Assembly: GCA_028275205.1 (NCBI GenBank)
Contig: JAPWVB010000016.1
Span: 1 to 16,325, forward strand
Direction: 5' to 3'
From: Candidatus Acetothermia bacterium
Lineage (GTDB): Bacteria > Bipolaricaulota > Bipolaricaulia > RBG-16-55-9 > DRXL01
DNA: 16,325 bases
In this document: one piece after another, positions 7,722 through 14,332 of the stretch
How positions within the stretch are numbered: position 1 is the stretch's first letter
Layout of the letters: the number at the start of each line of letters is the position of its first letter
Translations under genes and position numbers: made by a program
Notes under the pieces: model-generated
Seen by the model: only the letters and a program-made list of their open reading frames with translations
Databases searched by the model: none
What the model was told of the DNA's origin: nothing

Positions 7722-10094
7722 ATGAAAAAATTGTTCAAGGTTTCCGTCGTGGCGTTCCTCGGTTTCGTAGGTGCGCTGGCGCTCATGGCTGGGCCGGTCT
7801 GGGCTGACGCTAAGGCCGATTTTAGCTTTGATCCAAATTTCGGTCCTACCTATCTCAGCCCTGGTGCCTTTCAAGCGATTGACCAGATCAATGTGTACGA
7901 TAACGTGGAAGATACCGATAACGATGGCATGCCGCTCAACGTTGAGCGGGTCTGTGTAGTCAAGACTGGGGGAAGCACGCTGCGCGACACGGATATCGTT
8001 GAGCTCCGGCTCTATCGAGACACTGGCGATGGTGAGTTCCACGGCTTTGGTGAGAATGCTGATGATCTGCTGGGGGTAGTGTTCCAGCCGGTGCTGGATC
8101 CCGACGTGGACTACCCTGGCCGGGATGAGGACTGCCCTGGGGTGCGCTTCGGTATCAAAGATCGTCTGTTGTTTACAGTAGAGGATGGTGGAGAGGCAAC
8201 CCTCTTTATAGTGATCACGCTGTCAACAGCGGCACAGCGTGGGGATACGCTGCAGCTTGCCGTCACCATGTTTGCCGGGGACTCGCTCATTGGAGCGGAG
8301 ACCCCTGGATTTAGCTCTTGTTGGACATCCGGCATAGGTGCTGACGAGGGGCACTGCTCGCTGACAAAGACGAGTCCGAATGTGCTCAACGTGCTGGGAC
8401 CTGAGCCGGACAATGACCTAGGCGCGTTTGTAATCGATGAGAGCATGAGGTTGGCTCAGGAGGCTAACGCGGGAAGCACCGTCGTCTTGCAGCAGTTTGC
8501 TATTGAGAAGCGCTTCGAGGAGGGCATAGACTCTACTCTGCGAGTAGACCGCATCACCGTTGTGGCTGAGGCCTTCAGAGGGGACGAGTTCGATCCCCGT
8601 GTTCTGCGCGGGGTGAAGAAGCTCAAGCTCTATCGGGAGGCCGGTTGGACTGGGCCGGGATGGCAGCCATCTGATGCCCTGCTGGCGGAGATCGTCAACC
8701 CGTTCATCAATCCGCGGCCGCCGGTGGGGCCCTGCACCCTCGGCCCGATCGCGTGCAACCTCAATCCGCCGGATGTGCGCGACTATGCCACCTTTGGGGC
8801 GCAGCGCCGCGCGCTGATCCAGCTGCCCAGTGGTGTCCCCGCAGCGCGATTGTATGTCGTCGCTGAGCTGGGTGCGGAGTTCCAAGACGGCGACATCATC
8901 CGCGTCGGGGTCGAAGTAACGGCCGCTTGTACTGGGGCAGATACCATCAATTCGCAGTGCGATAGGAATGACGAAGGTCTGATAGGCGTGCTGCCGCCGA
9001 AGGTCGCGTGGGCCAATAGCTTCCTCACGGTGCGGGTCGAGCCGCCGCTCTTGATCGTGGGCGACGCCCTCTTAGCAAGTGCTGTGAAGGTGCGCGTCCG
9101 CGTGGAGAACGTCGCGGTTCCGGGCTTACGGGTTTTGAATGGAACCTTCTCGTACGACCCAGCCGTTGTGCGCGTGAAGCGCGACGCGCGCGGCAACCCG
9201 CGTGTGCGCGCCTTGGGGCCATATGCGATCGAATTTGACTGTGGCGAGGATGGCGAGTGTGAGTTTACCCTGAGCCTCAAAGAGGGGCGCAAGCCACTCA
9301 TCGGGGCTGGAGAGATCTTCGAGATCGAGGTCGAAGCCGTCGAAACCGCGGAGGTCGGAGCGGAATCGCCGCTCGTCATTGAGATTGAGCAAGCCCTCGA
9401 CTTCGATGGGAATCCGTTGCCGGACTTCGACACCCACGAGGGCACAGCGCGCATCCAGATCACCTCGGGGGATCTCACTGGCGACGGCAAGATCAACCGG
9501 AGGGATATTAGACTCTTGTCGCGATTCCTGGCCGACCGGACGGCCTTCACGCTGTTGCAGCTGCGCGCCGCTGATATCGCCCCGCCCTTCTGCATGATCG
9601 AGGTCGATCCAGAAGGGGCTGTGTTTATTGACGGCGAGGCGATTCTCAATCCCAAGCGCATTGTGATCGGCGACTTGCCCTTGATCCCCGGCAACGACCC
9701 CGACGGCGACGACGATGATGACCCGTGCATCGATCTCGAAGACCTGCGCGATCTGAAGCGAGCCTCCGTGGGGCTCCTCACCCTGAGCCATCAGCTGACT
9801 GCCCTAGGGGCGGGCCTGGAGCTGTCGGTCTCCGGTACAGTACTGAGCCGTGCCAGACCGTTGGAGTTCCGCGCTCAGGGCAGCACCGTCGCGGAGATCG
9901 AAGTAACAATCTTCACCCTGGCCGGAAGCCGCATTATAGAGCGTCGCAATGCAGGCAACAGCTTAGTGCTCTGGGCCGTTAACGACGCTGGGCAACCCCT
10001 GGCCAACGGCGTCTATCTCTACACGGTGACGGTGCGTGATAGGGACGGGCAAACCCTGCGCACTCAAGTGGGCAAGTTCGTCGTATTGCACTAA
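7722..10094 (+). CDS. Exported cohesin-like + dockerin protein with FlgD-like tail (paralogue of 3621-5792)
   Basis: Probable extracellular scaffold protein, 790 residues. ATG follows AAGGAGG (7708-7714) by 7 nt. The signal peptide ends at VWA/D (about residue 28). Residues about 45-230 and 235-438 correspond to the two repeat modules of the gene at 3621: module 1 has LYRDTGDGEF, and module 2 shares a KKLKLYRE.G.TGPGWQP segment almost identically. Residues about 441-581 are cohesin-like (FSYDPAVVRVK strand, GAGEIFEIEVEA, closing TARIQI). A dockerin-like module follows at about 583-690: first loop DLTGDGKINRRD is canonical, and the second half (DPDGDDDDD...DLEDLRDLKRASVG) is separated by an insertion of about 45 residues. 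The tail, about 700-790, has NGVYLYTVTVRD and ends KFVVLH. Six extra cysteines and an acidic insertion distinguish it from its paralogue. The cohesin call needs a profile search. Confidence 0.82.
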   Translation: MKKLFKVSVVAFLGFVGALALMAGPVWADAKADFSFDPNFGPTYLSPGAFQAIDQINVYDNVEDTDNDGMPLNVERVCVVKTGGSTLRDTDIVELRLYRDTGDGEFHGFGENADDLLGVVFQPVLDPDVDYPGRDEDCPGVRFGIKDRLLFTVEDGGEATLFIVITLSTAAQRGDTLQLAVTMFAGDSLIGAETPGFSSCWTSGIGADEGHCSLTKTSPNVLNVLGPEPDNDLGAFVIDESMRLAQEANAGSTVVLQQFAIEKRFEEGIDSTLRVDRITVVAEAFRGDEFDPRVLRGVKKLKLYREAGWTGPGWQPSDALLAEIVNPFINPRPPVGPCTLGPIACNLNPPDVRDYATFGAQRRALIQLPSGVPAARLYVVAELGAEFQDGDIIRVGVEVTAACTGADTINSQCDRNDEGLIGVLPPKVAWANSFLTVRVEPPLLIVGDALLASAVKVRVRVENVAVPGLRVLNGTFSYDPAVVRVKRDARGNPRVRALGPYAIEFDCGEDGECEFTLSLKEGRKPLIGAGEIFEIEVEAVETAEVGAESPLVIEIEQALDFDGNPLPDFDTHEGTARIQITSGDLTGDGKINRRDIRLLSRFLADRTAFTLLQLRAADIAPPFCMIEVDPEGAVFIDGEAILNPKRIVIGDLPLIPGNDPDGDDDDDPCIDLEDLRDLKRASVGLLTLSHQLTALGAGLELSVSGTVLSRARPLEFRAQGSTVAEIEVTIFTLAGSRIIERRNAGNSLVLWAVNDAGQPLANGVYLYTVTVRDRDGQTLRTQVGKFVVLH

Positions 10095-10110
10095 GCACTG
10101 ACTCTTAAGA

Positions 10111-10164
10111 GACACAAGAGAGGGCCCTGGGGAACAGAAGTCCGTCCCCTAGGGCCCTTGTGTC
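10111..10164 (+). terminator. Long imperfect hairpin after the cohesin/dockerin gene
   Basis: Outer arms GACACA (10111-10116) and TGTGTC (10159-10164) and inner arms GGGCCC (10122-10127 with 10152-10157) and GGGGA (10129-10133 with 10145-10149) form a large hairpin 17 nt after the stop codon. It is not followed by T residues, so it may be a transcript-end stabiliser or the first part of a double terminator with the inverted repeat at 10171-10185. Confidence 0.5.
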
Positions 10165-10170
10165 ATTGGG

Positions 10171-10193
10171 CTCCCTGCCAGGGAGGTTATTAT
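10171..10193 (+). terminator. Second short hairpin with T/A-rich tail
   Basis: CTCCCT (10171-10176) and AGGGAG (10180-10185) form a perfect 6-bp stem with a 3-nt loop, followed by GTTATTAT. It may be the true intrinsic terminator of the 7722 gene. It also overlaps the spacer of the weak promoter proposed for the next gene. Confidence 0.4.
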
Positions 10194-10225
10194 AAGTAAG
10201 CGAGCCCAAGAGTGATCCACATCAC
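10191..10225 (+). promoter_or_regulatory. Possible weak promoter with downstream CRP/FNR-like operator (site F)
   Basis: A perfect inverted repeat GTGAT-ccac-ATCAC (10212-10225) is the same as site A except for its 4-nt centre. No -10 box lies 30 bp downstream, because that position is the gene start. The nearest -10-like element is upstream (TATAAG 10191-10196, or overlapping TATTAT 10188-10193, with a poor TTGGGC at 10167-10172). The operator centre would then be near +16, a repressing position. The operator is clear; the promoter is weak. Confidence 0.45.
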
Positions 10226-10248
10226 ATTTGCGATGAGGCTGAGAGGAG

Positions 10249-11055
10249 ATGAGGCCAGTGTGCACGAGATTGCTCGTGTTCAGCATCATAGCGTGTTTGG
10301 TAGGGATAGTGGGGCCTGAGAGCAGAGTGCTGGCGCAGCTGGAACCCAGAGAAGCCGACGCGATCTTGGAGATCGCTGGTGACCTGAAAGCCAAGCTCGA
10401 GGCCTACCGGCAAGAGGTGACAGACCTACGGGTGGAGCTCTTCCGATGCGCTAAGCCCTTGCAGGACCTCATGAAGAATATTAGTACGGCGACGGGGGCC
10501 GGAGTAGACCCGATCGAAGACTGTCTAGAGGGAGTGCTCACCCGGATCCTGCCGCCATCCCTAGAGCCTGGAGCCGCGGGGGAGACGGAAGCGAGCTTGT
10601 TCGATCTGCGCAACGGGGTCCTAGCGACGCTGGAGCAACTGCGCGCGGTCATCCTCCCCTTGCTGCGGGTCAAGCGCACGGCGGAGCTCGCCAAGCTTCT
10701 CGACAGCCGCTGGAAGAGCATGAGGGCGCACTTGAGCAACGAGCTCTCTGCGATCTCCCAAGGGTGGCAGCGCGCGGCCTCGCTCTTGAACACCCTCGAG
10801 GATGTGCGCGTGGTGCTCGAGGACGCCAAGACCTACGATGAGAAGCTCGAGCCGGACAAGGCTGCGGCCTTGCGTGCCCAAGCCAAGCAGATCCTGCAAG
10901 GGAAGGTCTGGCGCACCCTCATTCAAGCCACCCAGCTCTTCTCGCGCAGTATGGTGTTCGTGAGGCACTCCCAGCTGATGCTCAATCTCTTGATCAGCGA
11001 CGTGCTCCGCCGCACCAGCTTTGAGCCGCTGCACGCCCCAGCGCGCCCAATGTAA
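10249..11055 (+). CDS. Exported alpha-helical protein of unknown family
   Basis: I do not recognise this 268-residue protein. Its N-terminus (RPVCTR then LLVFSIIACLVGIVG, cleavage near LAQ/L at about residue 30) is a signal peptide. The rest is almost wholly helical by composition, rich in Leu, Glu, Arg and Lys with heptad-like spacing (EIAGDLKAKLEAYRQEV; LDSRWKSMRAHLSNEL), so coiled-coil or helical-bundle packing is likely. Cys residues in LFRCAKP and EDCLEG could pair. It lacks dockerin, cohesin and the FlgD-like tail. Its position before two larger helical proteins (11143, 14333) suggests a related role. The start is uncertain: ATG 10249 directly abuts the GAGAGGAG ribosome site, whereas GTG 10258 lies 9 nt after it and could be the real start. 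A perfect operator lies 23 nt upstream of the ATG. Confidence 0.75.
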   Translation: MRPVCTRLLVFSIIACLVGIVGPESRVLAQLEPREADAILEIAGDLKAKLEAYRQEVTDLRVELFRCAKPLQDLMKNISTATGAGVDPIEDCLEGVLTRILPPSLEPGAAGETEASLFDLRNGVLATLEQLRAVILPLLRVKRTAELAKLLDSRWKSMRAHLSNELSAISQGWQRAASLLNTLEDVRVVLEDAKTYDEKLEPDKAAALRAQAKQILQGKVWRTLIQATQLFSRSMVFVRHSQLMLNLLISDVLRRTSFEPLHAPARPM

Positions 11056-11093
11056 CTCGCGTTACAGCTTATCGCTGCCGCCTGCGCTACAAT
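11051..11093 (+). promoter_or_regulatory. Promoter with perfect 6-4-6 class II activator site (site D)
   Basis: TGTAAC-tcgc-GTTACA (11051-11066) is a perfect 6-4-6 inverted repeat overlapping the end of the preceding gene's stop region. Its centre (11058.5) is 29.5 bp before the -10 box TACAAT at 11088-11093. The -35 position (11065-11070, cagctt) is non-consensus and partly covered by the repeat. Expected start is about 11099. The half-site GTTACAG is shared with sites B and C. Confidence 0.65.
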
Positions 11094-11142
11094 CGAAGCT
11101 AGAGCGATTATCAGTCATCGCCCCAAAATGGAGGTGTCTGCC

Positions 11143-12960
11143 GTGAGGTATTGGCAGCTCAGTGTAGTGTTCGCAGGGGTAGCTGTATTGTGCGCTCTTG
11201 CGGGAGCGCCCCAGGCGCAGGCCAACCCCATCCAAGCCCCCCTAGATACTATCAAGGGCATCAATCAGAAGATCGCCGAGGTCACACAGCTGCTCACCGA
11301 GCTGGACGCCTACTTGAGTGAGGTGCTGGCACACGTCCAGGAGGCTACGCTCTCTGAAGAGGACACGGCCTTGGAGGAACTGTATGCAGCGCAGCAGGTC
11401 AACAGCTTATTTGTGCGCGATCTCGCGCTCTCAGAGCTGAGGACCTGGGCCGAGGACCTGCGCGACGAGTTCGATTCCCTCGCCCAGATGGTCAAGCGCT
11501 TGCGCGCGCAAGGGGGAGGCCGGGCCAGCGGGTTCAGTCGGGTGTTGACGCGCAGCGGGGCGAAGGCCGCGGCGCTGCAAGCCCTGGGCTGGGATCTGCT
11601 CTATGCGCTGGAAGCCTTAGCGAACAAAGTGTACTTGCCAGATAAAGAGGTGGAGAAGTATCGCTTGTTTTGTATTGACGAGTTTGGTGATCCCCATTTA
11701 GATGCCCCCATCAGCCTCTGCCTTGATGAGGCAATCGACGCTGTCTACGAGAGTGACCTCTCCGGATTGGACGCCCGCGCCGATCGCATCGAGACGATTA
11801 TCTTAGAGCACATCGAGCCGGAGAAGGCGGCAATCCAGCGCAAGCTCACCCAGATGAAGACCGAGCTGAGATCGCTTGAGCGGGAGCTCAAGCGGCTGGC
11901 GCGGCTCAAGGAGCGCGAGGAGCTGAAGCGCTCGCACGCCCCGCGCACAGTCGCCTTGGCCGCGGGGATCACCGTGCGGGATGCGCTGGAGCGCATCGTG
12001 GACCTTCAACAGATCGCGAAAGACATGCACGTCCAGTTGCTCGACATTGACGACCAGATGGACGCCCTGCTCGATCTTGTGGCGGAGATCAAGTCCGATG
12101 TCGAGCTAGGCCGCCCCGTGATGGAGCTGCGCAGCCTCGTGGAGCAGGCCCTGCAACTGAAGGATTTCACGCTGTTGTTGGAGCTGGAGCGGGTGGAGCA
12201 GAATCTTCAAGCGCTCCTGGAGGAGCACGCGCAGTTGGTCGAACAAGTGCGGATGCTCTGCGCGGGGGAGCGCATCCGTCGGCGCGGCTCGTGTCGGCGC
12301 GCCCTGCAGGACCTAACTGTGCTGGGCGGCAAGCTCGAACGGATTCCCCCGATCTTCGAATCTCTCGCGAACAAATTGGACAACGGTCGCCCCCTGGAGG
12401 GCTTCCCGTGCACGACTGCCGATCCGTGCGATGACGTCAACGACTGGCTCTTAGATCTCTACGAGGAACTCACGGCCCTGCCGGGGGCGAGCACCGAATA
12501 CGACGCCGAGCGCTTTGGGGAGAATCTCATCAATGCTGCGCTGCTCGTGCAAGAGGCGATCGCGCAGAAAGACTGTCTATTGCTTGGGCTGACCTGTGCG
12601 GTGGAGTCGGGGCTGCGCCCCTTCCGCGGCCTGGTCCGCGAGCTCACCAAGGAGCTGAAGCTCTTGCAACGGCTGCTGGGGCGCGAGCTCTACGCCAACA
12701 GCGCGCCCGGACGCCCCCTGTCGGGGCTGAGCGCTTCAGAGGCCTTGCACGTCTCCTCAGGGTGGGTCCACGCGGTCGTCTATGGGCTCGACGGGCGTCC
12801 CCACGGAGAGGTGCGGCCGAGCGATGGGCGCACACCCTTAGAAGCCCTGAATGCTCGTGCTCGCTCGCTGCCCAACGGCGTTTATATAGTCGTGCTCACC
12901 ACCGTGACGGCCGACGGCCGCTTGCGTCGCGAGCTCCACAAGCTCACTCTCGTGCGATAG
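11143..12960 (+). CDS. Exported coiled-coil protein with conserved Cys core and C-terminal tail
   Basis: Unrecognised family; 605 residues from GTG 11143. That start has GGAGGTG 6 nt upstream (11130-11136), whereas the in-frame ATG at 11128 has no ribosome site. The signal peptide ends near QAQA/N. Residues about 27-540 are predominantly helical with long Leu/Glu/Arg heptad stretches (for example LERELKRLARLKEREELK), so a rod or filament shape is plausible. A block around residues 411-510 is strongly shared with the protein at 14333: DNGRP, DPCDDV.DWLLD, YDAER, and KDC.LLGL.C.VES. Six cysteines in three pairs are conserved with that paralogue, as expected for an oxidising, extracytoplasmic setting. 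The C-terminal 65 residues are a divergent copy of the tail in 1069, 3621 and 7722 (NGVYIVVLTTV, ending KLTLVR). Followed by its own terminator. Confidence 0.8.
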   Translation: MRYWQLSVVFAGVAVLCALAGAPQAQANPIQAPLDTIKGINQKIAEVTQLLTELDAYLSEVLAHVQEATLSEEDTALEELYAAQQVNSLFVRDLALSELRTWAEDLRDEFDSLAQMVKRLRAQGGGRASGFSRVLTRSGAKAAALQALGWDLLYALEALANKVYLPDKEVEKYRLFCIDEFGDPHLDAPISLCLDEAIDAVYESDLSGLDARADRIETIILEHIEPEKAAIQRKLTQMKTELRSLERELKRLARLKEREELKRSHAPRTVALAAGITVRDALERIVDLQQIAKDMHVQLLDIDDQMDALLDLVAEIKSDVELGRPVMELRSLVEQALQLKDFTLLLELERVEQNLQALLEEHAQLVEQVRMLCAGERIRRRGSCRRALQDLTVLGGKLERIPPIFESLANKLDNGRPLEGFPCTTADPCDDVNDWLLDLYEELTALPGASTEYDAERFGENLINAALLVQEAIAQKDCLLLGLTCAVESGLRPFRGLVRELTKELKLLQRLLGRELYANSAPGRPLSGLSASEALHVSSGWVHAVVYGLDGRPHGEVRPSDGRTPLEALNARARSLPNGVYIVVLTTVTADGRLRRELHKLTLVR

Positions 12961-12967
12961 CCACAAA

Positions 12968-12998
12968 GGGGGCAAGCCCCTCTTGCCCCCCTCTATTC
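12968..12998 (+). terminator. Intrinsic terminator-like hairpin
   Basis: GGGGGCAAG (12968-12976) and CTTGCCCCC (12982-12990) form a perfect 9-bp stem with a 5-nt loop just after the stop codon at 12960. The following CTCTATTC is only moderately T-rich. It probably ends the transcript before the strong promoter at 13008. Confidence 0.7.
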
Positions 12999-13007
12999 TC
13001 TCACTAC

Positions 13008-13065
13008 TTGACATCTCTGCCCTCGGTGCGCTATAATACGCGCCGTTCAGTGTAATAGAGATTAC
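13008..13065 (+). promoter_or_regulatory. Consensus sigma70 promoter with downstream operator (site G)
   Basis: A perfect -35 TTGACA (13008-13013) and perfect -10 TATAAT (13032-13037) are separated by 18 bp. This is the only promoter here with a full -35. A perfect inverted repeat GTAAT-agag-ATTAC (13052-13065) follows, centred near +15 of the expected start (about 13044). A protein bound there should block transcription, so this promoter looks constitutive but repressible by the factor that recognises the related repeats elsewhere. The repressor role is inferred. Confidence 0.72.
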
Positions 13066-13090
13066 TAGCGAGAAGGGGGACAGGGAATTG

Positions 13091-14128
13091 GTGATCTGGA
13101 GCTGGCAAACCATAAAGAAGCTTGTGCTGTGCCTGGCGTTGGCCTTGCCCATCGTGGTGCTCGGGTGCCAGCCGAAAGAGACAAATGGGAACGGCTCCAC
13201 GGACGGGACCACGGGGGAGCCACCGCTCGCCCAGTTCTCCTATCAGCCGGCGCTCCCCGTGATCGAAGAGTATGTGATCTTTGATGGCTCGGCCTCGCGC
13301 GATCGCGCCGGGGGCAAGCTCGTCAGCTACGAGTGGAACTTCGGCGATGGCGCGACCGGCCAGGGCGTCATCACCAAGCACACGTACACAGCCGCTGGCG
13401 AGTATTCCGTGCAGCTGACGGTGACCAACGACAAAGGGGCCAAGGGCACGGCCCAGCAGAAGGTGCGCGTCTTTGGCAAGGTCTCGATCAAGAAGGAGTT
13501 GGCCGCGCCGGGGCTGGACCCGCGCGGCTTGGCCTGGGATGAAAAGTCCCTGTGGGTGGCGGACGGCTATGAGGGCGCGATCTTCCAAATCGATCCGGGC
13601 ACAGGCAAGGTGCTCAAGTCCTACGAAGCCCCTACGGCCTCGGCTGACGCCCTGCCCATGCCCGAGGGCTTGGCTTGGGACGGCACCAGCCTGTGGATGA
13701 TCAGTGTGGACGAGGCGAAGATCTTGAAGCTGCGGCCGCAGGACGGCAAGGTGCTCGCGGCGCTCTCCTTGCCCAGCGAGGACGCCACGGGGCTGGCGTG
13801 GGACGGCAGTGCCCTGTGGGTGAGCGATCCCCGGGGGAGCAAGCTCTATCGCGTTGACCCCAACGATGGCCGCGTCCTGAAGAGCGTTGCTGTAGCTGAC
13901 ATCTTCCCCGGTGGGCTGGCGTGGGACGGCAGCGCCTTGTGGCTGAGCGATGAGATTGACGGCAAGCTCTATCGGTTCGACCCAGGTTCCGGCAAGCCGA
14001 CCCTGGCGGCCAAGGGCCCTGGGGGGGCGATGGCGGGGCTGACCTGGGACGGCGAGGCCCTGTGGGTCGCTGTGGCCTCTGAAGATGGCGATTCCGGTAA
14101 GCTCTACCGTGTGGAGGTCCCTCGGTGA
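13091..14128 (+). CDS. Lipoprotein with PKD domain and LAWDG-repeat beta-propeller (paralogue of 6615-7646)
   Basis: Membrane-anchored lipoprotein, 345 residues from GTG 13091. TTG at 13088 would add one residue. AGGG (13082-13085) and AAGGGGG (13073-13079) are candidate ribosome sites. The signal peptide has the lipobox VLGC, with lipidated Cys26. A short Gly/Thr-rich linker leads to a PKD domain at about 44-130 (SYEWNFGDG, VQLTVTNDKGA). This is followed by five LAWDG.(S/A)LWV-type repeats with LYR(V/F)DP.(D/S)G.VL strands, as in the 6615 lipoprotein, so both likely share fold and role. Unlike that gene it is monocistronic, driven by its own full-consensus promoter with a downstream operator. 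A sensor, binding or structural role is possible. No catalytic motif is seen. Confidence 0.87.
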   Translation: MIWSWQTIKKLVLCLALALPIVVLGCQPKETNGNGSTDGTTGEPPLAQFSYQPALPVIEEYVIFDGSASRDRAGGKLVSYEWNFGDGATGQGVITKHTYTAAGEYSVQLTVTNDKGAKGTAQQKVRVFGKVSIKKELAAPGLDPRGLAWDEKSLWVADGYEGAIFQIDPGTGKVLKSYEAPTASADALPMPEGLAWDGTSLWMISVDEAKILKLRPQDGKVLAALSLPSEDATGLAWDGSALWVSDPRGSKLYRVDPNDGRVLKSVAVADIFPGGLAWDGSALWLSDEIDGKLYRFDPGSGKPTLAAKGPGGAMAGLTWDGEALWVAVASEDGDSGKLYRVEVPR

Positions 14129-14152
14129 CCCAGGACATATAGGGGCAACGAA

Positions 14153-14196
14153 GGTGATGTAGATCACCGACGGGAGGTCGGAGGGTGATTTATAAT
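14153..14196 (+). promoter_or_regulatory. Promoter with perfect 6-4-6 class II activator site (site E)
   Basis: GGTGAT-gtag-ATCACC (14153-14168) is a perfect 6-4-6 inverted repeat centred at 14160.5, which is 30.5 bp before a consensus -10 TATAAT at 14191-14196. The -35 position (14168-14173) is non-consensus. Expected start is about 14202, giving an unusually long leader of about 130 nt. That leader contains a small inverted repeat (CGTTC 14208-14212 with GAACG 14220-14224) and two tandem GTAAC half-sites at 14279-14288. Confidence 0.68.
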
Positions 14197-14332
14197 ACAG
14201 CTGTGGTCGTTCGACCCATGAACGGAGAAAAAATTCCAAAACATGAAGGGGGTGGGAAGCGCGAGAGGGTCAACGTCAGTAACGTAACACCAGAGCAAAA
14301 CAATCTTTAGAACCAAGGAGGTTTCCGCGCTT

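Noticed and set aside
1069..10094. A cellulosome gene cluster
   Set aside because: Cohesin-like and dockerin modules are present, but no glycoside hydrolase, carbohydrate-binding module, SLH domain or multi-cohesin scaffoldin is visible.
11128..11142. ATG 11128 as start of the 11143 coiled-coil gene
   Set aside because: No ribosome site precedes it, while GGAGGTG (11130-11136) is well placed for GTG 11143, which gives a tidy signal peptide.
13031..14239. Long open frame on the minus strand (about 400 codons), and similar long minus-strand frames at 14684-15808 and 8783-9781
   Set aside because: They lie exactly opposite well-supported genes with domains and signal peptides, and look like mirror frames from GC-rich codon use. 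Their translations show no recognisable domain.
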